Numbered from the stretch's first letter, positions 16,762 through 29,008 are shown. The stretch: DNA of 64,000 nt from Acidobacteriota bacterium (GCA_003225295.1 QHYZ01000053.1:56427-120426), one strand, 5' to 3'. Made by a program: numbers and translations. Notes: generated by a model from the letters alone, not told the origin.

Positions 16762-18130
16762 GCTGCTGGACGGCGCCAATTTTTCCTGCCTGCAATTTCC
16801 GAATTACAAAATACATCACCGGGCCGAGCAACACCGGCACCGGCCCCCACTTCCGTGCGAACGGGTCGCTTGCGACCAACGCAACTGCGCTCATTAGCAG
16901 CGGCGCAGCGATCACGTAGAGCAGTCCGGCGCGGCCCCACGGAATGCGGAAGGGCCGCGGCAATTCCGGCCGCATTCTGCGCAACTGCCACGAGGAAAGC
17001 ACCGTCAGAATCGTGACGCCGATGCGCAACCACATATACACGGTCAAGAGCTGAACCATCGTTTTCTGTGCCAGCAACGCATAGATGATAGAAGACACGA
17101 TGATGGCGATCCACGGTGTGCCATAACGCGGATGTCTGGCCGCAAGTGCGGGTGGCAGATACCCATCCTCGGCCATGGTGAATGGCATCCGCGTGCATGT
17201 CAGCACCGTGGCATTCAGCAGCGAAAGATTGGTGATCATCGCAGCGATGGTCATCGCAACACCCAGCCAGGGTCCACCGACGAGTTGTGCGGCATCGGAA
17301 AAATATCCGGTGTGCCATTTCTGCCAGTTTCCCAATGCTGCGAGTGAGAACATGGTGGGGAGAAAATACGTGGCGATGGAAAGCGGAATGACAACGGCAA
17401 GCGCGATCGGATAGCTCCGCTGCGGATTTTCCACTTCTTCGGCGACACTGGACACTTGCTCGTAACCGGAGTAGAGCCACAAACCAAGCGCCAGGCCAAC
17501 ACCGAAGACCTGAAATGGCGGGACGTGCGGCGGCACCAGCGGCGAAAAGGGATTGGAGTGCCACTTGGTTGCCGCGATCACGCACAGCGCGACAATCGGC
17601 AACAGGATGAGGATCTCCAGAGTTGTGGCGACCGCGCCAACCATGTGAATGCCGCGCACGTTGATGTAGCCGATCACCGCGATCATTGTGACGGCAATCG
17701 CGTAATGCTTCCAGTCGACCAGCCCGGGGAAGAAAAACGTGAGATAGTCCGCGATCAGAACGCCGTACGCACCGCCCAGAAGGAACGACGCACTCCAGTT
17801 CCACCAGCCGGCTTGAAATCCCCAGAAGTCGCCGAATGCCCCGCGCACCCAGCGGTAGCATCCGCCCTCGACGGGCATGGCGGTGGTCAGCTCCGCAGCC
17901 ACCAACGAAACCGGAATGCACCAGAAAAACGGGATGAAGAGGTGATAGAGCAGCGTCAGCCCCGGACCGCTGGTCGTGACTTGGTCTTCGAGGCCGAAGG
18001 GTCCGCCGGTCGCGTAGGCGTACATCACAAAGACGAAGGGCAGCAAGGCGGCCTTGCGGGTGGGCGCGGGTGTGGCGCTCGGTTTGCTGGTATTGGCGGA
18101 AATGTTCGCAGGCCTCGTTTGAATGCACAC
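16754..18130 (-). CDS. APC superfamily amino acid/polyamine permease
   Basis: A 458-residue membrane protein with about 12 hydrophobic segments and the APC pattern: a GGPFGLEDQ turn after helix 1, PVEGGCYRWVRGAFG between helices 2 and 3, and SGYEQVSSVAEEVENPQRSYP in the middle. Such proteins import amino acids or polyamines by proton symport or exchange. The start is a GTG at 18130; no better start lies before helix 1. It faces the DAO oxidase gene tail to tail with overlapping ends, a pairing like transporter and oxidase in putrescine use. Substrate is not determined. Confidence 0.85.
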   Translation of the reverse strand: MCIQTRPANISANTSKPSATPAPTRKAALLPFVFVMYAYATGGPFGLEDQVTTSGPGLTLLYHLFIPFFWCIPVSLVAAELTTAMPVEGGCYRWVRGAFGDFWGFQAGWWNWSASFLLGGAYGVLIADYLTFFFPGLVDWKHYAIAVTMIAVIGYINVRGIHMVGAVATTLEILILLPIVALCVIAATKWHSNPFSPLVPPHVPPFQVFGVGLALGLWLYSGYEQVSSVAEEVENPQRSYPIALAVVIPLSIATYFLPTMFSLAALGNWQKWHTGYFSDAAQLVGGPWLGVAMTIAAMITNLSLLNATVLTCTRMPFTMAEDGYLPPALAARHPRYGTPWIAIIVSSIIYALLAQKTMVQLLTVYMWLRIGVTILTVLSSWQLRRMRPELPRPFRIPWGRAGLLYVIAAPLLMSAVALVASDPFARKWGPVPVLLGPVMYFVIRKLQAGKIGAVQQPT

Positions 18131-18294
18131 GACGGATTTGTCCCGGGAGAGGGTAGCGCATTGTGCCCGGCGCTGGGTAGTCGAGGGTGTCGCTCCTACC
18201 GGACGGCAACAGGCTGGATCGGCTGGTGGCCCGCAGGAGGCGTCACAGTGACACCGAGGATACCGGCCACGGGTGCTGCCGCGAGAGATCGAGG

Positions 18295-20226
18295 TTAAGC
18301 CACCTTCGATGGGTTTTGAGTGCGCAGCCGGGCTATGACGAGGCGAATCTCTTCGTAGGGGATTTCGGATGGCAGAGCTTCCTTGAGGGGTTTCAGCCGG
18401 CCCATGCCCAACTGTTGGCAGGCGGCGGCGATCTGGTTGTAACGTTCGGGTGGCAACCAGGCGGGCTGAAATTCGGCTTCGCCTCTTTCGATAAGATCGG
18501 CCACGAGGGATACGACGGCGCGCAGCGTGCGTGAGCGGATTTGGGCGATTTCAGCGAAGGTGCGGCCTTCTGCAAGCAGTCGCAGGGTTTCTTTCGCGGG
18601 GGAGGATACTTTTTGCTTCCCTGGGTTGCTGGCGCGGTCACCCTGGCGGAAGCGGTTTAGGACGTCCAGGATTTCCTGGCCGTACATTTCGACTCTTTTT
18701 TCGCCGAAGCCGGAGAGGCGCCGGAGTTCGGGGAGAGTCGATGGCTTTACGAGGCACAATTCCACGAGAGCGGAATCGTGGAGGACGACGAAGGCGGAGA
18801 CTCCCTTGTCCCTGGCGGTAGTGCGCCGCCACTCGCGGAGGTACTCCTTCAACTCCACGTCGGTCGACCCCCGTGCGGTGGTTGTAGCAGGACGGGGCGC
18901 GGCCGGGCGAGTTGTCTCCGCCTTGCGAGAGGTTCCGCGTTTATTTCGAGGTTCTAGCTCCAGCCAGTCTGGCATGGCCGCACAGACGTCGCAATTGCCG
19001 CAGGACTCCCACTTGGGTGCTTCGCCGAAATGGCGGCAGACGTGGCGCTGGCGGCACTCCGTGGATTGCACGAAACGCTCGACTTCGCGGTAACGCTGCC
19101 AGGCGCGGCCTTTTTCAACGGGGTCCTCGATTTTGCCGATGAAAAAGGCGTGCAAGCCGATGTCTTTTTTTTGCCAGAACAAGAAGCAATCGGCGGGGAG
19201 CGCGTCACGCCCGGCGCGGCCCGCTTCCTGGTAGTACTGCTCGACGCTCTTCGGGAGTGAGAGATGAATTACCATTCGCACGGCCGCTTTATTGATGCCC
19301 AGCCCGAAGGCCATGGTGCCCACCATGACACGCACTTCGTCGGCCATCCACTTTTCCTGGTTTTCGCGTCTTGCGCTGCTCTGCATCTGTCCGTGATAAC
19401 CAACGGCGGCGATGCCGTTTTCCCCGAGGAAATCGACGGTGTCGCCAACGCGCGCAATCGTGGGAGCGTAAACGATTAGGCTTCCGTCCGAGACCTGCTT
19501 GACGGCGCGGAGGAGCAATTCATTTTGCGTTCTGGCGTCACACTGGCGGACGATGTATCGCAGATTGGAGCGGCGAAAGCTGGCGATGTGTTTGTAGGGA
19601 TCACGGAGGCGGAGCTGCTCGATGATATCGTGGCGGACGCGCTGAGTCGCGCTGGCGGTGAAGGCGACGATGGGGAGGTCCGGAAAAAGTTCGCGGAGGC
19701 GGCTAAGCTGGCGGTACTCGGGGCGGAAGTCGTGGCCCCATTCGGAGATGCAATGGGCTTCGTCGATGGCGAAGAAGGAAACCGGCATGCGGCCGAGCCA
19801 GGCGGGCGTGCCGTCGAGGGCGATGCGTTCGGGCGAAAGATAGAGAAGGCGGTAGTGGCCCTGGCTGGCGCGGCGAAGGATGAGACTGCGCTCGTCGCTC
19901 GAAAGCGAACTATTGAGAAAAGCGGCGGGGATACCCATTTGTTCGAGTTGCGCGACCTGGTCCTGCATCAAGGCGATCAATGGAGAAACAACTACCACGG
20001 TGCGCCGCCGGTCGAGGACTGCGGGCAATTGGTAGCAGAGCGACTTGCCACCACCCGTGGGCATCACCACGCAAGCGTCGCGTCCTGCAGCGATGCTCCT
20101 GACAATGTTCTCCTGGCCTGGGCGGAACGATTCGTAGCCCCAATAGCGGTGCAAGGCCTCGGAAAGAGGCGCGGCGTGTTCCGCCGTGTAGTTCTGTTCG
20201 GGCTCCGGCGGCCCCAGAGTTGCCAT
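18295..20226 (-). CDS. recQ: ATP-dependent DNA helicase RecQ
   Basis: A 643-residue 3'-5' superfamily 2 helicase. Walker A is MPTGGGKS ending at residue 62, and the Walker B DEAH box is at 155-158. The zinc-binding segment has four cysteines (CRQRHVCRHFGEAP then CGNCDVC) near residues 375-405. A HRDC domain follows (DSALVELCLVKPSTLPELRR, SGFGEKRVEMYG). The last 110 residues form a helix-turn-helix-like tail (RTFAEIAQIRSRTL) as in several longer RecQ proteins. It unwinds recombination and replication intermediates. The gene is 164 bases upstream of the permease on the same strand. Confidence 0.95.
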   Translation of the reverse strand: MATLGPPEPEQNYTAEHAAPLSEALHRYWGYESFRPGQENIVRSIAAGRDACVVMPTGGGKSLCYQLPAVLDRRRTVVVVSPLIALMQDQVAQLEQMGIPAAFLNSSLSSDERSLILRRASQGHYRLLYLSPERIALDGTPAWLGRMPVSFFAIDEAHCISEWGHDFRPEYRQLSRLRELFPDLPIVAFTASATQRVRHDIIEQLRLRDPYKHIASFRRSNLRYIVRQCDARTQNELLLRAVKQVSDGSLIVYAPTIARVGDTVDFLGENGIAAVGYHGQMQSSARRENQEKWMADEVRVMVGTMAFGLGINKAAVRMVIHLSLPKSVEQYYQEAGRAGRDALPADCFLFWQKKDIGLHAFFIGKIEDPVEKGRAWQRYREVERFVQSTECRQRHVCRHFGEAPKWESCGNCDVCAAMPDWLELEPRNKRGTSRKAETTRPAAPRPATTTARGSTDVELKEYLREWRRTTARDKGVSAFVVLHDSALVELCLVKPSTLPELRRLSGFGEKRVEMYGQEILDVLNRFRQGDRASNPGKQKVSSPAKETLRLLAEGRTFAEIAQIRSRTLRAVVSLVADLIERGEAEFQPAWLPPERYNQIAAACQQLGMGRLKPLKEALPSEIPYEEIRLVIARLRTQNPSKVA

Positions 20227-20359
20227 GGTTCCCTCTCCGGCCCGCGGTCAGGACCAAGCGGTATGTAGCAAGGCCAGTATGATGCCTCTTATCAGCACAT
20301 CTCTGGCTCTGGCGATTGCCGCTACTTCTTCCAGTGTTGCGAAGCGAGTGTTGTATCCA

Positions 20360-20740
20360 CTAGAAAGCACCCGCCGCATGAGCAACGTTGTGGCGAACGC
20401 AGCCATCTGGCACGGTGGGGAGAATGAATCCAGGATTCTTGACACCGTGCCCACCGAATCCGCAAGTGTATCCGTCGCACAAAACGACCTTGCTCTCCCG
20501 GAGGCGTGGTGTTCTTCCACAGCCAGCACCGGCGACTGCGACTAGGGATTCACCCTTTTTTTGTTTCTTCCCACGGTCGAGTTCCTTATCTATGATTCGT
20601 CGCACGAGTTCAGCAACAGAAATACCCTTTTCCTTGGCAATCTTTTCCAACGCCGCTTTTTGCGTTTCGAAAGATAGATGTTTGTTCGTTCGTATCCCAT
20701 GCGGTATGACAGACACCATTATGTCCCGAATTGCACGCAT
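20360..20740 (-). CDS. Small protein with ribbon-helix-helix-like N-terminus
   Basis: A 126-residue frame. The segment KHLSFETQKAALEKIAKEKG followed by ISVAELVRRIIDKELD resembles a ribbon-helix-helix DNA-binding or antitoxin-like domain. The part after about residue 65 is cysteine- and glycine-rich and looks unlike protein of the same family, so the reading frame may have shifted, or the true protein may end early. Start could be the ATG at 20740 or 20719; neither has a Shine-Dalgarno. No toxin-like neighbour was found. Treat as a probable regulator with an uncertain C-terminus. Confidence 0.45.
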   Translation of the reverse strand: MRAIRDIMVSVIPHGIRTNKHLSFETQKAALEKIAKEKGISVAELVRRIIDKELDRGKKQKKGESLVAVAGAGCGRTPRLRESKVVLCDGYTCGFGGHGVKNPGFILPTVPDGCVRHNVAHAAGAF

Positions 20741-20886
20741 TATTTTAACCGTTTAAGGCTTGCTTACCCCGCCTTGAAGTGCTGGACTTGCGCTCGCCAC
20801 TGGGTCATATGTCAAATGCAATTTCTGACAAGCGGGTGTGGGTTTCCCCATCGCAACTTCTCTCCCATGTATAATCCGGCGTCGAT

Positions 20887-23641
<2,755 letters not shown>

Positions 23642-23989
23642 CGGGAGGTCGCGGCAGATTGAAATTGGACCCAAGCGCATCGCTCCCATTTAGCGTGGAC
23701 TGGCTCAGCTTTCTTTCGATGGTATTGGTGTGGCTTGTTTTCTTCTTCCTTTTCAAAAATCAGAAAGACAAAGGACTTCGAAGAAAGAGTCGAGATATTC
23801 GTTCACGTTCTAGACTACCATCTGCGGTCGGCGGGTCGAAGGGCAAGTGGGAGTGGCTTGGCGCATATCCGGAGGAGGCCGCCCGACGAGCGAGAGGCAA
23901 GAACTTTTCACCAACCCTTTCTCTGCCCCCGAGTCATGCGCTGGACAAGGTGGACGCGGCCAAGGGCAGTGGATGGTCGGAAAGGTCAG
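23642..23989. other. 348-base intergenic region after thiC
   Basis: A short open frame here contains one hydrophobic stretch (SMVLVWLVFFFLF) followed by a basic tail, but it has no supported start and no recognised family. The promoter or leader of the methyltransferase gene probably lies in the right half. No terminator was recognised. Confidence 0.4.
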
Positions 23990-24679
23990 ATGGCTGAAAT
24001 CAGCAAAGCCGAGAACCTGCGGGAGGAATTTAATCGCTGGGCGGAGGCAGGGCGGGGCGAGGGGATGGAGCAGGATCACCTGCCCATCACGCTGCCGGTG
24101 CTGGAGAAAATGCGGATTGCGCCAACGGACAACATCTTGGACGTGGGCTGCGGGGCGGGCTGGCTGTCGCGGCGGCTGGCCAAGCTGGTGCCGGAGGGGC
24201 GCGTCGTAGGGATGGACATTTCGGACGGAATGATCCGCCACGCTCGGCGAAGCAGCATGGACTTTGACAATTTGATGTTCGTCGCGGGGGAAGTTGCCCA
24301 GATCCCCTGGCAGCCCAATTTTTTCTCGCACGCGATCGCGGTGGAGTCGTCGTACTACTGGCCCAATCCCGCCGCGGGCGTTAAAGACATTTTTCGGGTT
24401 CTCAGCGATGGCGGCTCGGCGTGGATTCTGATCAACTACTACCGCGACAATCCGCACTGCCACCACTGGGGTCCTCTCCTCGCGGTGCCGACGCACCTTC
24501 TCTCCGGCGAAGAATGGGACGAGTTATTCCGTGATGCGGGATTCACGAACGTCGCGCACCAGCGCATCGTTGATCTATCCCCGTCGCCGGAAGTCTACAC
24601 AGGCCGTTGGTTCCGCGACCTGGCGCATCTTCGCGCCTTCAAAGAAGAAGGGGCGCTGCTCGTTCACGGAACGAAGTAG
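23990..24679 (+). CDS. Class I SAM-dependent methyltransferase (UbiE/COQ5-like)
   Basis: A 229-residue cytoplasmic enzyme. Motif I is ILDVGCGAGWLSRRLA near residues 46-61, followed by GMDISDGMI (motif post-I). IFRVLSDGGSAWILINYY matches the later strands. This is the Methyltransf_11/UbiE-like fold; the substrate is not evident. The ATG at 23990 has GGAAAGG nearby and begins just before the conserved fold; the longer open frame to 23735 has unlikely composition. Stands alone between thiC and a response regulator. Confidence 0.82.
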   Translation: MAEISKAENLREEFNRWAEAGRGEGMEQDHLPITLPVLEKMRIAPTDNILDVGCGAGWLSRRLAKLVPEGRVVGMDISDGMIRHARRSSMDFDNLMFVAGEVAQIPWQPNFFSHAIAVESSYYWPNPAAGVKDIFRVLSDGGSAWILINYYRDNPHCHHWGPLLAVPTHLLSGEEWDELFRDAGFTNVAHQRIVDLSPSPEVYTGRWFRDLAHLRAFKEEGALLVHGTK

Positions 24680-24819
24680 GAAGGCAGGTTACTTTTTTGA
24701 ACCAAATGGCGCAGGTACGGCTCCTGCCCGCGCTACTACTGCTAACATTAATCCTAGCGTATCCATCCCCTAGGGCCGATCAAGCATTCCAGACCGTTTG
24801 GATTCGTTCGTGAGCGTGA

Positions 24820-25749
24820 ATGACTGAAGCTAGGCCCAAGTTCCCGGTGCTGGTGGTGGACGATTCACCTGTCTACCGCAAGCTGATCGAACACGCCTTG
24901 GAGGACGAGGCGTATTCACCGTTATTTGCCAAGAACGGCCACCAGGCACTGGAACTCTACGCGAAACACGGGCCCTCCATTGTGATCACCGACTGGATGA
25001 TGCCGGACTTTTCCGGGCAAGAGATTTGCGAGCGAATCCGCGGCGACCTACAGCATCAGTACACCTACATCATTGTGCTGACGAGCATCTCGGAGAAGAA
25101 CAACGTAGTGAAGGGGCTGGCGGCGGGTGCGGATGATTACCTGACCAAGCCCTTTGATCCGGGCGAACTGCTGGCGCGGATTGGAGTGGGGCGCCGTACC
25201 ATCGATCTGCACCGCGAGATCGAACGCAAGAACAAATTGCTCGAAGAAATGGCGCACACTGATCCCCTCACGGCGTTGCCAAACCGGCGCGCACTGGACG
25301 AATGGTCCGGGCGGCAGCTGCGGGGGGCGGCACGGCACGGTTATCCCTTGTGGGTCGTCCATGCCGACCTGGATTCCTTCAAGAGTATCAATGACACCTA
25401 TGGCCATGATGCCGGCGATCAAGTCCTCAAAGAATTCGCCGCGATCCTAAAAGAATATACGCGGGCGTCAGATATCTGTGGGCGAATGGGCGGCGATGAG
25501 TTTGTATTGGTGCTGACGCATGTCGACGAGAGGCACATCCAGCTGACCGTGGAACGATTGCGCGAGCAGTTTGCGTCAAAGAAGTTTTGTTTTGGCGGCG
25601 CAAACGTCACGGTGACGGCGAGTTTCGGGACTTGCGGATTCATGGGCAAAGAGCCTCCGGAATTTTCAACTCTGGTGCAGCAGGCGGACAGGGCTCTCTA
25701 TTCCGCGAAACGCGCCGGCCGCAATCAGATCAAAATCGAATTTTCCTGA
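24820..25749 (+). CDS. Response regulator with GGDEF domain, diguanylate cyclase
   Basis: A 309-residue two-domain signalling protein. Residues 1-125 are a receiver domain with acidic pair Asp14/Asp15, phospho-acceptor Asp58 (VITDWMMPD) and Lys110 (LTKPFDP). A short coiled linker leads to a GGDEF domain from about residue 145, with intact GGDEF at 224-228. The RxxD inhibitory site (Arg215, Asp218) lies five residues before it, so the cyclase should be product-inhibited. It would make cyclic di-GMP on phosphorylation, a PleD/WspR-like design. No histidine kinase or phosphodiesterase is nearby. Confidence 0.93.
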   Translation: MTEARPKFPVLVVDDSPVYRKLIEHALEDEAYSPLFAKNGHQALELYAKHGPSIVITDWMMPDFSGQEICERIRGDLQHQYTYIIVLTSISEKNNVVKGLAAGADDYLTKPFDPGELLARIGVGRRTIDLHREIERKNKLLEEMAHTDPLTALPNRRALDEWSGRQLRGAARHGYPLWVVHADLDSFKSINDTYGHDAGDQVLKEFAAILKEYTRASDICGRMGGDEFVLVLTHVDERHIQLTVERLREQFASKKFCFGGANVTVTASFGTCGFMGKEPPEFSTLVQQADRALYSAKRAGRNQIKIEFS

Positions 25750-25919
25750 TGTTCCAGCTCCGGGATTCCCTCGTTCTTCTGATTCTGGTGACATTCCGAG
25801 AACTGTGGTATGAGTGGGCTGAGGCAGGTGATTGGCGATGAATGATCGCTCCGCACAGATGGCTTTGAGGGGAGCCGGCTCGGTCGCACTGGGCATGGCC
25901 ACCGTGCGGTTTGCAGGAA

Positions 25920-26330
25920 GGCGGTTGATTTTGCTGGCGGGCGAAGTGAAGGGTTTGATTTGATTGTCGCCGCGACCAGCCGTGGCGTCAGATTCCCATC
26001 CCTGCCACCGGGGCTCGTGCCGGTGAAGGGAAGCGTCCTAAAGCCGTATGGGGGATGCCTCCGCGCGGAGAACAAAAATCTTTACATCAGCGGGACGTCG
26101 CAACTGCGCTGTGAATTCGGGCCGGTGGTTACGCCAGGAATGGACCCGCTTGCGCGGACGATGCTGACGCCGGACCAGCTGGAGCGACCGATTGGGTTGG
26201 TTATGAAAGAGTTGGGTGTGCGCACCCACCTCATCGATGCGCACGCCGGGTGGCGTAGCATTCTAAGGGGGGAAACGGCTCCTGCGGCTGCTTGGGTGGA
26301 AGAAAAAGAAGTCCCGGAGGAACCTCGCGC
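25920..26330 (+). pseudogene. Remnant of a flavin-containing monooxygenase (C-terminal part)
   Basis: Reads GFDLIVAATS, LPPGLVPVKGSV, NLYISGTSQL, then FGPVVTPGMDPLAR and PIGLVMKELG. This is the C-terminal part of an FAD-dependent FMO-type monooxygenase, with the ATSRG position where such proteins usually have ATGY. No N-terminal FAD or NADPH motif (GxGxxG) lies upstream, where the frame is closed or non-coding, so most of the gene is gone. The same open frame continues into the SDR gene, which could mislead start calling. Confidence 0.6.
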
Positions 26331-26397
26331 CGCACCACACCACACCGCCGGTCCTTCCGGCAAAGCCAACCACGGATCCTCGCGTCGAGGTTTTCTA

Positions 26398-27228
26398 GTG
26401 ACATTTCTGAGTACCGGGGTAGCCGTGGTGACCGGGGCGGGATCCGGCATCGGCCGCTCCTTGGCGCAACGACTGGCTGCCGCGGGCTCAGCGCTGGCCC
26501 TAGCCGATATAGACGAGGCCGGCCTCCTCGAGACTCTCGCATCGCTCGGGAGCAAGAGCGCAGCGGTCAGCACTCACGTGATGGACGTCGCTGAGGAAGC
26601 CAGCGTGAGCGTTTTCGCCGAAGACGTCAGCAGGCGGCACGGACGCGTCACGCTGCTCATCAATAATGCCGGCGTTTCACTGCATGGCGATTTTGAGGAA
26701 ATTTCGCTGCATGATTTTCGTTGGGTCATGAGTATCAATTTCTGGGGCACGGTTTATGGCGTGAAGTATTTCCTGCCAATGCTGAAACGCGAGCGGCGCG
26801 CGCACATCGTGAACCTTTCGAGCGTTTTCGGAATTATTGCTCCGGCGGGACAATGCGCTTACGCGGCGAGCAAATTTGCGGTGCGCAGATTCACGGAGGC
26901 GCTGCGTCACGAACTGGAGGGCAGCAACGTGGGCGTCTCCAGCGTTCATCCGGGGGGCATCCGGACGCCTATCGCGCGTCGCTCGCGGATTGGCGCCGGG
27001 GCTTCGGCATCCAAGAGAGAAAAGAATATTGCGTGTTTTGAGAAGCTGGCGCGGACTTCGCCGGAAACGGCAGCGGCTCGAATCTTGCGCGGTGTGCAGC
27101 GCTACGAGCCGCGCATCCTGATCGGCATGGATGCGTATCAGATTGACATTCTGCAGCGTCTGCGGCCCACAACGTACTGGAAGACACTTTCCCGGAGGTT
27201 TGAACAGCTGGCGGCAAAAGCGAGATGA
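26398..27228 (+). CDS. Short-chain dehydrogenase/reductase (SDR)
   Basis: A 276-residue classical SDR. The cofactor motif TGAGSGIGRSLAQRL lies near residues 12-26, NNAGVS is present, the catalytic Ser is in VNLSSVFG, and YAASK provides Tyr and Lys. It reduces or oxidises a carbonyl/alcohol with NAD(P)H; substrate unknown. The start is a GTG at 26398, two strands before the glycine motif; the frame continues upstream into the monooxygenase remnant, so an over-long 422-residue call is likely in automated annotation. The SDR followed an FMO gene before the latter decayed, which suggests a former pathway pair. Confidence 0.85.
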   Translation: MTFLSTGVAVVTGAGSGIGRSLAQRLAAAGSALALADIDEAGLLETLASLGSKSAAVSTHVMDVAEEASVSVFAEDVSRRHGRVTLLINNAGVSLHGDFEEISLHDFRWVMSINFWGTVYGVKYFLPMLKRERRAHIVNLSSVFGIIAPAGQCAYAASKFAVRRFTEALRHELEGSNVGVSSVHPGGIRTPIARRSRIGAGASASKREKNIACFEKLARTSPETAAARILRGVQRYEPRILIGMDAYQIDILQRLRPTTYWKTLSRRFEQLAAKAR

Positions 27229-27323
27229 GGTTGCTACACTTGCCTCGCACTGGCCGCCCAGACAGTTTTTGACTCCACGGGGAACGGTGAATATACTCGG
27301 CGTTAGCTGGAAAGGACCGACCA

Positions 27324-27884
27324 ATGGGCGTACTGGATCAAAGATTCGAAAAGAACTTCATGATTACCTCGGTGGACTATGTGTTCAACTGGGCGCGGAA
27401 GAGCGCGATCTGGCCGCTGACATTTGGACTGGCGTGCTGTGCGATCGAAATGATCGCGTCGACGACTTCGCGGTTTGATATGGCGAGGTTTGGAGCGGAA
27501 GTGTTCCGGCCGTCGCCGCGCCAGGCCGACTTGATGATCGTGGCGGGCACGGTCACGCTGAAGATGGCACCAGTGCTGAAGCGCGTGTGGGAACAGATGC
27601 CGGACCCGAAGTGGTGCATTTCGATGGGAGCATGCTCCAGCGTCGGTGGACCCTTTAACGCTTATTCGGTTTTGCAAGGTGTGGATCGCATCGTACCGGT
27701 AGACGTGTACGTTGTAGGATGCCCGCCGCGGCCCGAAGGCCTCTTCTTCGCGCTCTTGAAGCTGCAGGACAAGATCGACCAGATGACACTAGCGAAGCGA
27801 CCCACGGAAGTGCGCTTGCGGCCGCAGATGGTGGAAGAATTCAAACGCGGAGTCATGGTGGCGCAAACGCCGGAGCCACGATAG
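27324..27884 (+). CDS. nuoB: NADH-quinone oxidoreductase subunit B
   Basis: A 186-residue subunit of respiratory complex I that holds the last cluster, N2, in the chain to quinone. Its four ligands are visible: adjacent Cys38-Cys39 (LACCAIEM), Cys104 (GACSSVGGP) and Cys133 (GCPPRPEG). AAGGA lies eight bases before the ATG. Unlike the usual nuoABCD order there is no nuoA or nuoC alongside; a Rieske ferredoxin follows instead, with about 115 bases between. It may be a dispersed complex I gene or an extra NuoB copy. Confidence 0.95.
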   Translation: MGVLDQRFEKNFMITSVDYVFNWARKSAIWPLTFGLACCAIEMIASTTSRFDMARFGAEVFRPSPRQADLMIVAGTVTLKMAPVLKRVWEQMPDPKWCISMGACSSVGGPFNAYSVLQGVDRIVPVDVYVVGCPPRPEGLFFALLKLQDKIDQMTLAKRPTEVRLRPQMVEEFKRGVMVAQTPEPR

Positions 27885-27998
27885 GGAAGAGAAAAAGCCA
27901 ACCAGGAAACTAGATGAAAAGACAGTAAAGGATTCTAACACCGAGGACGCGGACTGCGCAGTGACGGAGGGAAAGAAGAAAAAGGAGAGAGAAGAAAG

Positions 27999-28304
27999 AT
28001 GGCGTTTGCGCGAGCAGCGAAGACGAATGAGATCACGCCCGGAACGATCCGAGAGTTTCACGTGGAGGGCAAAGCAATTGCCCTGGCAAATGTAGGCGGC
28101 AAGTTCTATGCCATCAATAATACCTGTCTGCATCGTGGCGGGCCGCTGGGGCAAGGTGTTATGGACGGAAACATGGTGACGTGTCCGTGGCATGGCTGGC
28201 AGTATGATGTTACCACCGGCAAGATTGGGCAGAATCCAACGGTGGGGGTGGATTGCTACACCATTGAGGTCCGCGGAGAAGACATTTTCGTGGATGCCGG
28301 TTAA
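27999..28304 (+). CDS. Rieske [2Fe-2S] ferredoxin
   Basis: A 101-residue soluble electron carrier. The cluster ligands are Cys43, His45 (CLHRGGPLG) and Cys62, His65 (CPWHGWQYD). The length and absence of a membrane anchor fit the NirD/BphA3-like ferredoxin group that feeds oxygenases or reductases. A purine-rich GGAGAGAAGAAAG precedes the ATG. It lies just after nuoB and before an EVE-domain gene; none of these clearly names its partner. A Rieske oxygenase is encoded 30 kb away at 58.2 kb. Confidence 0.9.
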   Translation: MAFARAAKTNEITPGTIREFHVEGKAIALANVGGKFYAINNTCLHRGGPLGQGVMDGNMVTCPWHGWQYDVTTGKIGQNPTVGVDCYTIEVRGEDIFVDAG

Positions 28305-28463
28305 CTTCTGTAATATATTGAAAACAAAGTTGTTATTGTGATTTTGCCAAGATATGGCTACCTCGGCTTGGCCTCGCCAGCAATGCCCGGTTTCCTCTAA
28401 GCCACATATTTTGTTTCGCTTTTTGAATGCCAGCGTGTATATTGCTGCCCACTCGAAGCCTCG

Positions 28464-28922
28464 ATGTCAACAACGACCGCGGAACGACACTACTGGATCT
28501 TCAGCGCCGACCCACACCAGTATCACTGGGACACTCTCTTCGTAAAGGGCAAGGAGATGTGGCACGGTGCTGGGGCGAAGCCCGACGCGATTCGCGCCCT
28601 GAAACAGGTGCGCAAGGGTGACCGCGTATTATGCTATCACTCAGCCCCGGAGCGCTCGTTGTATTCGATCGCCGAAGTCACGCGAGATCCCTACCCGGAT
28701 CCGCATGATCACAAGGGAAAAAACCTGGTTGCGGACCTGCGGGCATTCGAAAAGCTGCCCCGGCAGGTGACCCTCGCGGAGCTGCGCGCAAATCCCGCGC
28801 TCAAGAAGATGAAATTGCTGAAGAACGTGCGGTTGATCATTTCGCTGCTCACCGACCTGCAGTATCAAGAAATCCTACGCATGGCCGGAATCGTCGCGAC
28901 GCCAGGAATGCCGTTGCCCTGA
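28464..28922 (+). CDS. EVE domain protein
   Basis: A 152-residue protein made almost wholly of an EVE (PUA-like) domain: HYWIFSADPHQYHWDTLF at the start, KGDRVLCYHSAPERSLYSIAEV in the middle, and LLKNVRLIISLLTDLQYQEI near the end. EVE domains read modified bases in nucleic acids and occur alone or with restriction systems. No nuclease or methyltransferase is adjacent, so this is the standalone thymocyte-nuclear-protein-1-like form. The start is the ATG at 28464. Confidence 0.85.
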   Translation: MSTTTAERHYWIFSADPHQYHWDTLFVKGKEMWHGAGAKPDAIRALKQVRKGDRVLCYHSAPERSLYSIAEVTRDPYPDPHDHKGKNLVADLRAFEKLPRQVTLAELRANPALKKMKLLKNVRLIISLLTDLQYQEILRMAGIVATPGMPLP

Positions 28923-29008
28923 TGCCGTGCGTAAGGACAGCGGCTGCTCCACAATTGAACTTGGAGCAGCGGGCCGCGTGTCTGACCGAAAGTAAACTGA
29001 GGTGAGAG

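Noticed and set aside
16455..18209. A 584-codon frame on the minus strand across the DAO gene and permease
   Set aside because: It overlaps a well-supported permease and oxidase; composition (Arg/Cys/His-rich) is that of a shadow frame.
20248..20529. A second small minus-strand frame overlapping the ribbon-helix-helix gene
   Set aside because: It overlaps the better-supported frame and lacks a start and motif, though a frameshift linking the two cannot be excluded.
28464..28922. EVE gene as part of a defence island
   Set aside because: No nuclease, helicase or methyltransferase of a defence type is adjacent; the neighbours are metabolic.
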